The notes under the pieces were generated by a model that was given only the letters and a program-made list of their open reading frames with translations, did not search any database and was not told the DNA's origin. Shown one piece after another: positions 35,922-45,346 of a stretch of 64,000 bases of DNA. The stretch covers positions 1-64,000 of the forward strand of contig CAYGKA010000024.1 of the NCBI GenBank assembly GCA_964350445.1, written 5' to 3'. The stretch comes from Hwanghaeella sp964350445. GTDB taxonomy: Bacteria > Pseudomonadota > Alphaproteobacteria > UBA8366 > Aestuariispiraceae. The position numbers were made by a program, and so were the translations under genes. How positions within the stretch are numbered: position 1 is the stretch's first letter; every line of letters begins with the position of its first letter.

Positions 35922-36749
35922 TTAATGGGACATTAGGACAGTCGTCGTCATCCGCTTCAGGATATGGTTCGACACTCCGCCCAGGATCAATTCACGAAGC
36001 CGGGAATGTCCATAGGCACCCAGGACCAGAAGATCTGCCTCACTATCCGCGACAGAGTTCAAGAGCACATCTTCAGGCGTGATGTCCTTCGCAATTTCTC
36101 GTGAAACCCGTGCGTTGATTCCGTGCTGCGCCAGGAAACGCGCCGCATCCGACCCGAACAGTTCTTCGTCCTCCGGCGGATTGACGCAAATGATCTCGAC
36201 TTCGCTCGCCTTGTTCAGGAAGGGCAACGCATCCTTCAACGCCCGCGCCGATTCCCGGGTGGCGTTCCAACCGACGACGACACGTTTGCCGAAATTCTCC
36301 ACACGGCCGATATAGGGTACAAGCAGCACCGGCCGGCCGGATTCCATGATGACGTAGTCCGGAACGCTGCGATAGTGCAGCGGATCATTGTCCTCGTTTT
36401 CCTGACCCATGATGATCAAGTCGACGGCACGGCCTTCCGTGCACATCGCGACACCGATATCGCCGCGCGCCGTCGCCCATTCCGAGCGGGCTTCCCAACC
36501 GGCCAACTCCATCGCATGGTCGAATTGCTTCTTAGCGGCTGCCATCTGCTCGTCCAGGTCCTTTTCGTACATTTCGAAAACTTCCTGCGGCACATGCACC
36601 GATGCATAGGTCGGAATGGCGACCGGCGGGCGCACGGCCAAGCCAATCAAATGCGCGTCATGCTCCCGCGCCAGTTTCGCTGCTACGGCGAGACTGCGTT
36701 CCGACCTAGACGTGTTGTCGACATATACCAGGATTGAAGTCAAATTCAT
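35922..36749 (-). CDS. Universal stress protein, tandem UspA domains
   Basis: A 275-residue protein with two Usp folds (about residues 1-145 and 150-275). The C-terminal domain keeps the ATP-binding pattern GAYGHSRLRELILGG (G-x2-G-x9-G). The ATG at 36749 has GGAG seven bases upstream; a start six codons earlier was rejected. An FNR-type site lies about 112 bases upstream with a suitable -10 sequence, so induction by oxygen limitation is likely. It is convergent with the M48 protease gene and divergent from a TetR gene. Confidence 0.88.
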   Translation of the reverse strand: MNLTSILVYVDNTSRSERSLAVAAKLAREHDAHLIGLAVRPPVAIPTYASVHVPQEVFEMYEKDLDEQMAAAKKQFDHAMELAGWEARSEWATARGDIGVAMCTEGRAVDLIIMGQENEDNDPLHYRSVPDYVIMESGRPVLLVPYIGRVENFGKRVVVGWNATRESARALKDALPFLNKASEVEIICVNPPEDEELFGSDAARFLAQHGINARVSREIAKDITPEDVLLNSVADSEADLLVLGAYGHSRLRELILGGVSNHILKRMTTTVLMSH

Positions 36750-36860
36750 GGACCGTCTCCGTTTCAAAATGCCCCGAGTCTGCGACCCGCCGTCTAAACC
36801 GTAACGTGCGCATCCCGCTTTTCATTATCAATAACCTATACGGAAAACGTGATCGCGCAT

Positions 36861-36874
36861 TTGACTTGCATCAA
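36861..36874. promoter_or_regulatory. FNR/FixK/Anr-type site TTGAC-TTGC-ATCAA
   Basis: Matches the FNR consensus TTGAT-N4-ATCAA at 9 of 10 defined positions. On the minus strand TATAGG at 36840-36835 is a -10 candidate whose distance puts the site centre near -40, as in class II FNR activation of the universal stress gene. Confidence 0.6.
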
Positions 36875-36969
36875 AGGCGAAACTCTTTTTTTATAAAACG
36901 GTGCGTCTCGTATTTAATCATAAATTACCGTATTTCCTCTAGTATGACGCAATGCGTCGAAGGTGAAGA

Positions 36970-37590
36970 ATGAATAGCGTCCGTGGCCGCCCCCGGTCGG
37001 AAGCCAGTGCCCAAGCCGTCTTGGCGGCCGCCGTACGGTTGTTCGGCACGAACGGCTATTCCGGCACGAGTATAGAGGCGATCGCCAAGGAAGCCGGTGT
37101 CGGGAAACAGACCGTTTACCGCTGGTGGCCATCCAAATCCCACTTGGCCGCGGGCATTTATGAACAACTTGCTCCCGGCAACAAAATCGCACCGGACACG
37201 GGCTCACTCCAATCCGACATCGCCACCATGCTGCGTACACTGTTCGACGCCTATGCCGCAGGGCCCGCCGCCGCCCTATTGAGCGGCCTAATCGTCGAGG
37301 CCCAAGGCAGCAACACATCCGTCATGGATTTCCGCAAAGGCTTTTTCGACAAACGCCGTGTCATAACGGTGGCCCTGTTCGACCGTGCGCGGGACCGGGG
37401 TGAAATCCCCGTCGGTGCGGATACAGGCATCCTGTCGGATATGCTGATCGGGGCGATATGGATGCGTTTACTGGCAGGCCACGCCCCACTGAACCATGTT
37501 TTCGCCGACGAATTGGCCGCCCATCTTGTCACCGCTGCCGGAACCAAGCCGCAGAAACCCACCGAAAGTGTCATCCAAGAAGGAGCATGA
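36970..37590 (+). CDS. TetR family transcriptional regulator
   Basis: A 206-residue regulator. The helix-turn-helix is at about residues 18-55 (VRLFGTNGYSGTSIEAIAKE and GVGKQTVYRWWPSK). The remainder matches the TetR_C-type ligand domain without a recognisable effector. GAAGGTGAAG precedes the ATG. The stop overlaps the start of the acetyltransferase gene by 4 bases, so the two are an operon. It is divergent from the universal stress gene across 220 AT-rich bases. Confidence 0.88.
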   Translation: MNSVRGRPRSEASAQAVLAAAVRLFGTNGYSGTSIEAIAKEAGVGKQTVYRWWPSKSHLAAGIYEQLAPGNKIAPDTGSLQSDIATMLRTLFDAYAAGPAAALLSGLIVEAQGSNTSVMDFRKGFFDKRRVITVALFDRARDRGEIPVGADTGILSDMLIGAIWMRLLAGHAPLNHVFADELAAHLVTAAGTKPQKPTESVIQEGA

Positions 37591-38087
37591 GGGTGATGGA
37601 GGAAACCGAATATTCCGGCTTCGAGCCGGGCGCCGTCGAACGGGTGATCGCGCTTCACATGGACTACTATGGGCCGAATTGGCGGTTCGGCGGCGCCTTC
37701 CAAACATATCTGCAGCAAGGGTTGAGCGAATTCACCGCCCGCCTGAACCATCAGCGGGACCTGTTTCTCGTCGCCAAGCGAAAGGGGGAGATCGTCGGGT
37801 CGGTCTGCATCGACGGCAGCGCCGCCGAAAACGCCCAGCTGCGCTGGTTCATCCTGGATTCATCGATCCACGGCAAAGGTATCGGCAACGGTTTGCTGGA
37901 GCGCGCCATGGCATTCGTTCGAAACGCGGGCCACCGCCGCGTTTACCTGTTCACCTTCCAAGGGTTGGATGCCGCTTGCCGGCTGTATGAGAAGCACGGG
38001 TTTCACCTGACCGAGACCCTTCCTGCGGACAATACCTACGGTACGCCGGTCACAGGGCTGAGATACGATTGGCACGCAGAAGGCTGA
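37587..38087 (+). CDS. GNAT family N-acetyltransferase
   Basis: A 166-residue acetyltransferase. The acetyl-CoA-binding motif appears as LDSSIHGKGIGNGLLERAM (Q/R-x-x-G-x-G/A variant) at about residues 95-112, and a later LYEKHGFHLTETL is a typical C-terminal strand. The ATG at 37587 overlaps the TetR stop as ATGA and has AAGGAG just upstream; ATG 37596 is an alternative. A small-molecule or drug acetylation role under TetR control is plausible but unproven. The upstream part of the frame lies inside the regulator and was discarded. Confidence 0.83.
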   Translation: MRVMEETEYSGFEPGAVERVIALHMDYYGPNWRFGGAFQTYLQQGLSEFTARLNHQRDLFLVAKRKGEIVGSVCIDGSAAENAQLRWFILDSSIHGKGIGNGLLERAMAFVRNAGHRRVYLFTFQGLDAACRLYEKHGFHLTETLPADNTYGTPVTGLRYDWHAEG

Positions 38088-38223
38088 GCCTGAAGCCTTA
38101 AAAAACCTTGCGATCATTCACGCCGCATTCTGAAAGGTCCGATTCCCGTTAGACGGTGGTCAAACACCATTTGACGCTCCATTATCCTGGCCGGCGCGCA
38201 GATCGAGAAACGGGTGGTAAATC

Positions 38224-39228
38224 ATGAAAGCTTTTGAAATCGTCAGTCCCGACGGGATCGACGCCTTGACCCTGGCGGACCGGCCAAGCCCGAAACCCGG
38301 GCCCGGCGACGTCCTTGTCCGAATGCGCGCAAACAGCATCAATTTCCGCGACCTGGCCACGATCCTGGACCCGGTGCCCCGCGGCCTTCCCTTCCCGCGA
38401 ATCCCCAACTCCGACGGCGCCGGCGAAGTGGTGGCCATCGGCCCCGGCGTGACCGAGTGGAAACCGGGTGACCGGGTTGCGGGCACCTTCTTTCGGAATT
38501 GGGACAGCGGCGGGATCAGCGCCGCGGTGATGGCGAGCGCGCTAGGCGGCGCGACGGACGGTGTCCTTGCGGAAGAGGTCATCCTGCCGGAACGCGGATT
38601 GGTCGAGATCCCGGACTATATGAGCTATGAAGAGGCATCCACTCTTCCCTGCGCCGCGCTGACCGCTTGGCGCGCCCTGGTCGAAGAAGGCAAGCTGCGC
38701 GCCGGGGAAACCGTTCTGCTTCTGGGGACCGGCGGTGTTTCCGTCTTTGCCCTGCAGATCGCGAAAATGCACGGCGCCACCGTCATCCAAACCTCCGGCA
38801 GCGACGAAAAGCTGGCCCGGATCCGGTCCATGGGCGCCGATCACTGCATCAACTACCGCACGACCCCGGATTGGCAGGACGCGGTCCTGGAGATCACCGG
38901 CGGCATGGGTGTCGACCATGTCGTCGAAGTTGGCGGCGGCGGTACTTTGGCCCGTTCGGCCGGTTCGGTGCGCGTCGGCGGCCACATAGCCCTGATCGGC
39001 ATTCTCACCTCCGACAAGATCGACCCGACATTGCTGATGCGGAAATCGGTCCGGATGACCGGCATCTATGTTGGGTCGCGGCAAATGTTCCGTTCGATGC
39101 TTCGGGCGTTCGAGGCCCATGAATTGCGCCCGGTGATCGACAGGACATTCCCGTTCGCCGATGCGAAGGATGCCTATCATCATATGGAAGCGGCCGGACA
39201 TTTCGGGAAAATCACTATTTCCCTTTAA
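38224..39228 (+). CDS. Medium-chain dehydrogenase/reductase, zinc-independent quinone-reductase-like
   Basis: A 334-residue NAD(P)H-dependent oxidoreductase. The N-terminal GroES-like domain has NSDGAGEVVAIG and KPGDRV; the Rossmann domain begins with VLLLGTGGVSVFALQIAK. The structural-zinc cysteine cluster of classical alcohol dehydrogenases is absent, as in quinone oxidoreductases and enoyl reductases. The substrate is unknown. It stands alone with 136 bases upstream, in which no clear promoter was seen. Confidence 0.85.
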   Translation: MKAFEIVSPDGIDALTLADRPSPKPGPGDVLVRMRANSINFRDLATILDPVPRGLPFPRIPNSDGAGEVVAIGPGVTEWKPGDRVAGTFFRNWDSGGISAAVMASALGGATDGVLAEEVILPERGLVEIPDYMSYEEASTLPCAALTAWRALVEEGKLRAGETVLLLGTGGVSVFALQIAKMHGATVIQTSGSDEKLARIRSMGADHCINYRTTPDWQDAVLEITGGMGVDHVVEVGGGGTLARSAGSVRVGGHIALIGILTSDKIDPTLLMRKSVRMTGIYVGSRQMFRSMLRAFEAHELRPVIDRTFPFADAKDAYHHMEAAGHFGKITISL

Positions 39229-39326
39229 CCTCTTTCGCCCGGTCTTATTCCAAAGGATACGTTTTACTCTAGTCAGCGTGCGGATCCCCGCATCGCGTCC
39301 TGCAACTTGGGTCTGTGATATCAGCC

Positions 39327-40280
39327 ATGAATGAACCGATGAAACGTTCGACACTCTATTGGGCCTACTTGATGGTCCTGTTGGGGGTTTGCGGCCATGC
39401 CTCCAGTGAGTTCGTCGCGAAGCTGACCGGCGTCTTCGGTCCGGAACTGACGGTCTGGCGGTTCATGATCGGCGGTGTCGGGCTGATAACGGTTTCCCTG
39501 ATCTGGCCATCTTCCCGGAACCTGCTGGAGCCCCTGCGCAAGGATGGCCTCGCGATCATCGCCCTCTCCATCCTCGGCATGACGGCGGCGCAGTTGCTGT
39601 TTCACTGGGCCTTGGATTACGCCACGGTCATTCAGGTGGCGACATTGGTCACGACCATGCCGATCATCGTCGTCGTCGTGAACCGCATCGTTAACAAGGT
39701 TCCGATTTCCAAGCCAAAACTGGTCAGCGGTTTGGGTGCCTTGGCCGGTGTCATCTTCCTGATCACCGATGGTTACTTGAGCCAGGTCCTGGCCGATGCG
39801 TCGGTCATCGGTATGTTCCTCGCCCTGTCCTGCGGCGCCCTTGGCGCGATCTACATCGTCTTGTCGAAGCCTTACTTCATCAAGTACGGCGCCATCAGAA
39901 TGACGACCTACACTTTCGCGCTGGGCTTCTTCGCACTTTGGTTCTTCGTCGGCTTCGTCTGGGATATTTGGGTTAGCCCCACAACCCTGTTCGACCGGCC
40001 GATGGACAACGCGCTCGCGATCATCACGCTTGGCGTCTGGAATACCACCATCGGCTTCGTGCTGTGGCTGGGCGGCTTGGCGCTTGTGCCGGATACGGGC
40101 CGCGCCAACTACATGTTCTTCCTGAAACCCGTCATCGCCGCGTTCCTCGCCGTCTGGATCCTGAACGAACCCATCACTCTGGCTCAGGGGCTGGCCATCC
40201 TGGCCGTGACCAGCTGCGTCGCGGTGGAAGTATTCTGGGATGAAGTCGTCGGGTTCGTGAAGGGCCGTTCCAAGGCCTGA
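39327..40280 (+). CDS. EamA/DMT family transporter
   Basis: A 317-residue inner-membrane protein with about ten hydrophobic segments in two EamA repeats, the second ending in FLKPVIAAFLAVWILNEPITLAQ, the hallmark of drug/metabolite transporters such as RhaT and YdcZ relatives. It probably exports a small metabolite. The ATG at 39327 was chosen over a GTG four codons upstream; neither has a strong ribosome site. It converges with fcl, 24 bases apart. Confidence 0.85.
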   Translation: MNEPMKRSTLYWAYLMVLLGVCGHASSEFVAKLTGVFGPELTVWRFMIGGVGLITVSLIWPSSRNLLEPLRKDGLAIIALSILGMTAAQLLFHWALDYATVIQVATLVTTMPIIVVVVNRIVNKVPISKPKLVSGLGALAGVIFLITDGYLSQVLADASVIGMFLALSCGALGAIYIVLSKPYFIKYGAIRMTTYTFALGFFALWFFVGFVWDIWVSPTTLFDRPMDNALAIITLGVWNTTIGFVLWLGGLALVPDTGRANYMFFLKPVIAAFLAVWILNEPITLAQGLAILAVTSCVAVEVFWDEVVGFVKGRSKA

Positions 40281-40304
40281 CGCCGGTTCCGAGAGTCCAG
40301 GCAG

Positions 40305-41252
40305 TCAGGCGCTTAGCGCGCCGCCTTGCGAGACGTACCACCGGTAGGTTTCCGCCAAGCCGTCGCGAAACGGCGTCCGGGCCGTCCAGCCCAGGTCGCG
40401 CAGCCTGCTGACATCGACAAGCTTCCGCGGCGTCCCGTCGGGCTTGGTCGCATCGAAGATCAACTCGCCGTCGAAACCAACCACGTCGCAGACGGTTTCG
40501 ACCAGTTCCCGGATCGTCATTTCCTGCCCCACGCCGACATTCAGCAGCGCGCCGGTCGATCCGTCGACATTCCGCATGCAATAAAGCGCGGCATCCGCCA
40601 TGTCGTCCACATGCAGAAATTCCCGGCGCGGCGTTCCCGTTCCCCATACCGTCATCGATACGTCACCGCGGATCATGGCTTCGTGCGCCTTGCGCATGAG
40701 GGCGGGGATGACGTGACTTTTCTCCAGATCGAAATTGTCACCCGGGCCATATAGGTTCGTCGGCATCAGGCACAGGCTCTTGAAGCCATATTGCTTGGCA
40801 TAGGCTTGGCACATCTCGATGCCTGCGATCTTGGCGACCGCATAGGCGCTGTTCGTCGGCTCCAGCTTGCCGGTCAGCAGCGCGTCTTCGCGCATCGGCT
40901 GTTCGGCAAATTTCGGGTAGATGCAGGTAGAGCCCAGAAACACCAACTTGCGAACGTCGTTGCGATAGGCCGCATCGATGACGTTGGTCTGGATCATCAG
41001 GTTGTCGCGGATAAACTCGCCCGAATAGCTGTCATTCGCGACGATCCCGCCGACCTTGGCCGCGGCAAGGAAGACATAGTCGGGCCGTTGTTCCGCGAAA
41101 AACGCCTCAACAGCGTCCTGGCGCGTGAGGTCGAGTTCCGCATGCGTCCGCGTCAGCAAGGTCTTGAAGCCGTCTTGGGCAAGCCGCCGCGCGATCGCCC
41201 CACCGACGAGGCCGCGATGACCGGCAACGAAAATGCGTGCGTCTTTCTCCAT
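40305..41252 (-). CDS. fcl: GDP-L-fucose synthase
   Basis: A 315-residue epimerase/reductase that converts GDP-4-keto-6-deoxymannose to GDP-L-fucose for surface polysaccharide. The cofactor motif is FVAGHRGLVGGAI near the N-terminus. The catalytic serine is in FLGSTCIYPK and the Tyr-Lys pair in NSAYAVAKIAG. PTNLYGPGDNFD is a family signature. It follows gmd by 8 bases, forming the standard two-step GDP-fucose operon. No glycosyltransferases are adjacent, so the final product is unknown. Confidence 0.95.
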   Translation of the reverse strand: MEKDARIFVAGHRGLVGGAIARRLAQDGFKTLLTRTHAELDLTRQDAVEAFFAEQRPDYVFLAAAKVGGIVANDSYSGEFIRDNLMIQTNVIDAAYRNDVRKLVFLGSTCIYPKFAEQPMREDALLTGKLEPTNSAYAVAKIAGIEMCQAYAKQYGFKSLCLMPTNLYGPGDNFDLEKSHVIPALMRKAHEAMIRGDVSMTVWGTGTPRREFLHVDDMADAALYCMRNVDGSTGALLNVGVGQEMTIRELVETVCDVVGFDGELIFDATKPDGTPRKLVDVSRLRDLGWTARTPFRDGLAETYRWYVSQGGALSA

Positions 41253-41260
41253 CGAACGGA

Positions 41261-42301
41261 TCAGCCGAATTTGCGGGTCGGAATCTTATGCCCTGCATCG
41301 GACAAGGTGCGCTCCTGCAGGGCCATGTCCATGTCGTGGTCCACCATCATCTCCACCAATTGCTGGAAAGAGACTTTGGGCTGCCAACTCAGTGTGTCAC
41401 GCGCCTTAGACGCATCGCCGAGCAGGACGTCCACTTCGGTCGGGCGAAGGTAGCGGGGGTCGAATTCGACATAATCCTGCCAATTCAATTCCGCATAAGA
41501 AAACGCGGCCTGAAGAAAATCCTTAACGGAATAGGTTTCACCGGTCGCGACCACGAAATCGCCCGGTTCGTCGGCTTGCAGCATCAACCACATCGCTTCG
41601 ACATAGTCCCCGGCAAATCCCCAGTCGCGTTTCGAATCGAGGTTGCCGAGGTAAAGCTTCTCCTGCAGGCCGTGTTTGATCCGGCCCAGCGCACGGGTGA
41701 TCTTGCGTGTAACGAAGGTTTCGCCGCGGCGCGGGCTTTCGTGATTGAACAGAATCCCGTTCGACACGAACAGGCCGTATGCTTCGCGGTAGTTGATGCC
41801 GAACCAATGCGCGGCGACCTTGCCCACCGCGTAGGGGCTGCGCGGATAGAACGGCGTCGCCTCCGACTGCGGTGCCGGCGCCGCCCCGAACATTTCGGAA
41901 CTGCCCGCCTGATAGACCCGCACCGTCGCGTCGGTTTCCTTGATGTAGTCGCGGATCGCGTCCAGCAGGCGCAGCGTCCCGGTCGAAACGATGTCGGCGG
42001 TATATTCGGGCTGATCGAAACTGACGCGCACATGACTCTGGGCGCCGAGATTGTAGACCTCGTCCGGCTTAACCTTCCCGATCACCCGGCGGATACCGGT
42101 GGAATCGGCCAAATCGCCATAATGGAGAAACAGGCGCGCACCGGATTCGTGCGGATCCTGATACAGGTGGTCGATCCTGTCGGTGTTGAAGGTCGAAGCG
42201 CGGCGGATCAAGCCATGGACCTCGTAGCCTTTGGACAACAGGAACTCAGCCAGATACGACCCGTCCTGACCGGTTACACCCGTGACCAATGCGCGCTTCA
42301 T
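41261..42301 (-). CDS. gmd: GDP-mannose 4,6-dehydratase
   Basis: A 346-residue extended short-chain dehydrogenase that makes GDP-4-keto-6-deoxymannose from GDP-mannose. The NADP motif is GVTGQDGSYL, the active site YAVGK, and signatures include LYQDPHESGARLFLHYGDL and RRGETFVTRKITRA. It is the first gene of the pair with fcl and is divergent from pgk across about 230 bases. Confidence 0.96.
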   Translation of the reverse strand: MKRALVTGVTGQDGSYLAEFLLSKGYEVHGLIRRASTFNTDRIDHLYQDPHESGARLFLHYGDLADSTGIRRVIGKVKPDEVYNLGAQSHVRVSFDQPEYTADIVSTGTLRLLDAIRDYIKETDATVRVYQAGSSEMFGAAPAPQSEATPFYPRSPYAVGKVAAHWFGINYREAYGLFVSNGILFNHESPRRGETFVTRKITRALGRIKHGLQEKLYLGNLDSKRDWGFAGDYVEAMWLMLQADEPGDFVVATGETYSVKDFLQAAFSYAELNWQDYVEFDPRYLRPTEVDVLLGDASKARDTLSWQPKVSFQQLVEMMVDHDMDMALQERTLSDAGHKIPTRKFG

Positions 42302-42533
42302 ATCACCCTCATGGAAAGCCTTCGGCTGGTGTTACGCCGGGCCGCCAACCGGGTCAAGCAAGCGCCCGCACTCAATCGGCGGGGTTCCGGCACGATGAGG
42401 CCCTGCACCGGGCTGGAACCTTGCGGCATCGGTAGGACTGGAAGAAACGGCGATCTTCCGCTATGCGAACGCCGTCGGCATCGCTTTGCGGCGCCGGCGG
42501 TGTTTCTGAAACGGCAAAACCTATGGGGTTCGC

Positions 42534-43736
42534 ATGGCTTTCAAGACCTTGGACGATCTGTCGGTAAATGGAAAAACGGTTCTGGTCCGCGGCGACCTCA
42601 ACGTACCAATGGATGGCAGCCGGGTTACCGATACCACGCGCATCGACCGCCTGATGCCGACCGTCCGCGACTTGCTGGACAAGGGCGCTTCCGTCGTTCT
42701 GATGTCCCATTTCGGGCGGCCCAAAGGCAAGAAGGTCGCAACCATGTCCCTGCGCCCCGTCGCCGGCGCCTTGCAGGCCATACTGGGCCGCGACGTCATC
42801 TTCGCCGAAGATTGCATCGGCGCGCCGGCCGCCGAAGCGGTGGCCAAGGCAGGCCCCGGCGGCGTCACGCTGCTGGAGAACCTGCGGTTTCATGCAGGTG
42901 AAGAGGATGACGACACTGAGTTCGCGAAAGCGCTGGCCGCCCTTGGTGACGCCTATGTGAATGACGCGTTCTCCGCCGCGCACCGGGCCCATGCCTCCAC
43001 CCATGCGATAGCGAAACTGCTGCCCGCGGCGGCCGGCCGGAACATGCAGGCGGAACTGGAAGCGCTGGACGCCGCGCTCGGCAATCCGCAGCGCCCTGTC
43101 GCGGCCATCGTCGGCGGCGCGAAGGTGTCCTCCAAATTGAAGGTGCTCGAAAATCTGGTAAGCCGCGTCGACGTGTTAATCATCGGCGGCGGCATGGCCA
43201 ATACCTTCCTGCTGGCGAAAGGCGTTTCGGTCGGGAAGAGCCTTTGCGAAGCGGATTTGGCCAGTACTGCGCGGGAAATCATCGTACGGGCGGAATCCGC
43301 CGGCTGCATCATCGCGCTACCAACCGATGCCTCGATCGCGCCGGAATTTGCGCCGACGGACGATGCAGACGTCGTCGCCATCGACGCCGTTCCGGAAGAC
43401 CAGATGATCCTGGATATCGGCCCGGCCAGCGCCGCCGATCTCTCCGCAAGGCTCGAATCCTGCCGCACGCTGGTCTGGAACGGTCCGATGGGCGCTTTTG
43501 AGATCAAGCCTTTCGACCAAGGCACCGTCGCCCTTGCGCAAACCGCGGCGCGTCTGACAAAAGCGGGCTCGCTGGTCTCCATCGCGGGCGGCGGCGACAC
43601 GGTTGCGGCACTGAACCATGCGGGCGTCGGCGAAGACTTCACCTACGTCTCGACCGCCGGCGGCGCCTTCCTGGAATGGATGGAAGGCCGCGAATTGCCG
43701 GGCGTTGCGGCGTTGGAAGCGGCGGCAAACGCCTAG
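42534..43736 (+). CDS. pgk: Phosphoglycerate kinase
   Basis: A 400-residue glycolytic kinase that transfers phosphate from 1,3-bisphosphoglycerate to ADP. Signatures are VLVRGDLNVPMD, SHFGRPKG, the substrate loop ENLRFHAGEE, and GGGDTVAAL near the C-terminus. The usual gap-pgk-fba neighbours are not adjacent. A 9-base-pair hairpin follows about 30 bases later. The first codon has no strong ribosome site. Confidence 0.96.
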   Translation: MAFKTLDDLSVNGKTVLVRGDLNVPMDGSRVTDTTRIDRLMPTVRDLLDKGASVVLMSHFGRPKGKKVATMSLRPVAGALQAILGRDVIFAEDCIGAPAAEAVAKAGPGGVTLLENLRFHAGEEDDDTEFAKALAALGDAYVNDAFSAAHRAHASTHAIAKLLPAAAGRNMQAELEALDAALGNPQRPVAAIVGGAKVSSKLKVLENLVSRVDVLIIGGGMANTFLLAKGVSVGKSLCEADLASTAREIIVRAESAGCIIALPTDASIAPEFAPTDDADVVAIDAVPEDQMILDIGPASAADLSARLESCRTLVWNGPMGAFEIKPFDQGTVALAQTAARLTKAGSLVSIAGGGDTVAALNHAGVGEDFTYVSTAGGAFLEWMEGRELPGVAALEAAANA

Positions 43737-43765
43737 GCGGCCTTGGCCCCTTTGACGAACCGTCT

Positions 43766-43799
43766 ACGGCGGGCTTCCCAGGAAACGGGTGCCCGCCGT
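43766..43799 (+). terminator. Possible terminator after pgk
   Basis: A 9-base-pair perfect stem (ACGGCGGGC with GCCCGCCGT) with a 16-base loop, followed by TCGCGTTT. The loop is long and the T run weak. Confidence 0.45.
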
Positions 43800-43915
43800 T
43801 CGCGTTTGCCGATGCATGAAGATCCACGAACGAATTTATGTAAAATTTTATTTAGATTCTATTAATCATTCGGCGATAAGGTGAAAGCTGAGGGGCTCGG
43901 CAGGAGCAATCGCAT

Positions 43916-44191
43916 ATGGACGTCATCGGTGCAGGCGGCCCACTGGGCAGCCGCCAATTGCTGACGGCGCAATCGGAGAACACGCGGATCGGCACGCCCG
44001 GGCAAGCCCCCGGCAACCGCAGTTCCGCGCGCGCAGTTCAAGACACGGCCGCCACCGAAGCCGCCAAGGCGGTTAGCGACCCGGCCTCGTCGCGAACGGT
44101 TCGGCGGGCATCCCAATCCATCTCGGCGGCCGGCACTCAAAACCCCGACAGACCCCTGCCCCGCGGGTCACTGGTCAATATCCTGGTGTAA
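43916..44191 (+). CDS. Small hypothetical protein, disordered, with C-terminal RGxxxN-I/V-LV motif
   Basis: A 91-residue protein not recognised from any family. It is rich in Ser, Ala, Arg and Gly and lacks hydrophobic segments, so it is probably disordered except for the C-terminus, PRGSLVNILV. The same ending (NRGYYLNVLV) closes the unrelated-looking 86-residue protein at 46738-46998. AGGAG lies nine bases before the ATG, supporting translation. It stands between pgk and a methyltransferase gene on the other strand; an AT-rich stretch (43830-43870) precedes it. Confidence 0.55.
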   Translation: MDVIGAGGPLGSRQLLTAQSENTRIGTPGQAPGNRSSARAVQDTAATEAAKAVSDPASSRTVRRASQSISAAGTQNPDRPLPRGSLVNILV

Positions 44192-44212
44192 TTTGTACGG
44201 CTGAAAGCACTG

Positions 44213-45208
44213 TCATGCTTCTTTCCGCGCGACGACGACAAGGCCTTTGACCGGCAAGGCGTATTCCGTGCGCAACTGCTCTTCACCCACCTCGACGATA
44301 GAGAATCCGGCCTCAGCCAGGCTGTCCCGGACATATTTTGCGGAATGCGTATACCGGCCGCTTATGCCCAGGTCATAGTCCTTGGCCTTCCTGTGGGTCT
44401 CCAGCGTGAACGCGAACAAGCCCCCTTGCTGCACGGCTGTCGCCATCGCCCCGAAGACAGCCGTGAGGTCCCCGAAATAGCACAGCACGTCGGCGGCGAC
44501 GGCAACATCATACCGTTTGCTGCGGGTTTGAAGTGCCTCGGTCAGTTCCGCCTTGTTCAGGCGGTCATACAGTTTCCGCTTCTTGGCGAGGGCGAGCATC
44601 TCTTCCGAGAGATCGATACCTTCCAGTTTCCGGGCCAACGGCCGCAAATGCGGGGCGCATAATCCTGTGCCGCAACCCGCGTCCAGGATGCGCAGGCCTT
44701 TCCCGTCGACATGGCGCGCCAAGGCCGTTCCCAGCAGTTCGGGCGCCCGGTAGTTCAACTCCTCAAGCTTGGAATCGAAGGTATCGGCAAATTCATCGAA
44801 GGTCTGCGCGACATAGTCGTCATTGGCCCTGTCGGGCAATCCGTCGCCTGTCACCGCGGCGGCCATGTGCAACGCGATGCGGTTGTCGGGATAATCCGCC
44901 GCCCATTGCCGGGCGATGCGTTTAGCGGTCTTCCTTTCACCCATGTGAACCATGCCATAGAGCGACTTACCCAGATTGGAGTGGACGTAAATGTCCTCAG
45001 GGTCCTGCTCCAGGGCCTTCAGCATGAAGTCGACGGCAGGGACATACTCGTCCCGGTCGTAGTGAATGATGCCCAGGGAATGGAGCGCCGCCTGATGATC
45101 GGGATCAATATCCAGGATCTTCTGATAGAGAACCGCCGCTTTATCCAGTTTGTCGTCGTAGTAGAGGCGGTCGGCCTCCTCATAGAGTTTGTCGACGGAA
45201 GCGGTCAT
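44213..45208 (-). CDS. TPR-containing SAM-dependent methyltransferase
   Basis: A 331-residue protein with two or three tetratricopeptide repeats at about residues 5-110 (LYQKILDIDPDHQAALHSLG and similar) followed by a class I methyltransferase domain whose cofactor site is ILDAGCGTGLCAPHL at about 175-190. The TPR part probably recruits a protein partner, so the target may be a protein or a complex-bound small molecule. No close functional homologue is recalled. Its 3' end faces the small unknown gene, 21 bases away. Confidence 0.85.
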   Translation of the reverse strand: MTASVDKLYEEADRLYYDDKLDKAAVLYQKILDIDPDHQAALHSLGIIHYDRDEYVPAVDFMLKALEQDPEDIYVHSNLGKSLYGMVHMGERKTAKRIARQWAADYPDNRIALHMAAAVTGDGLPDRANDDYVAQTFDEFADTFDSKLEELNYRAPELLGTALARHVDGKGLRILDAGCGTGLCAPHLRPLARKLEGIDLSEEMLALAKKRKLYDRLNKAELTEALQTRSKRYDVAVAADVLCYFGDLTAVFGAMATAVQQGGLFAFTLETHRKAKDYDLGISGRYTHSAKYVRDSLAEAGFSIVEVGEEQLRTEYALPVKGLVVVARKEA

Positions 45209-45346
45209 CGTAGAGAGTATCCTGAGAACTGATTGAAGCCTGCGGGCGGCGCATCATACCGCCTCCGCGCTCCAAGTCGACCCGTTCCGCCGCATGCTCC
45301 TATCGACCGGGTTGCCGTCGGCGCATTGCGGACCCACTATCCTTAA

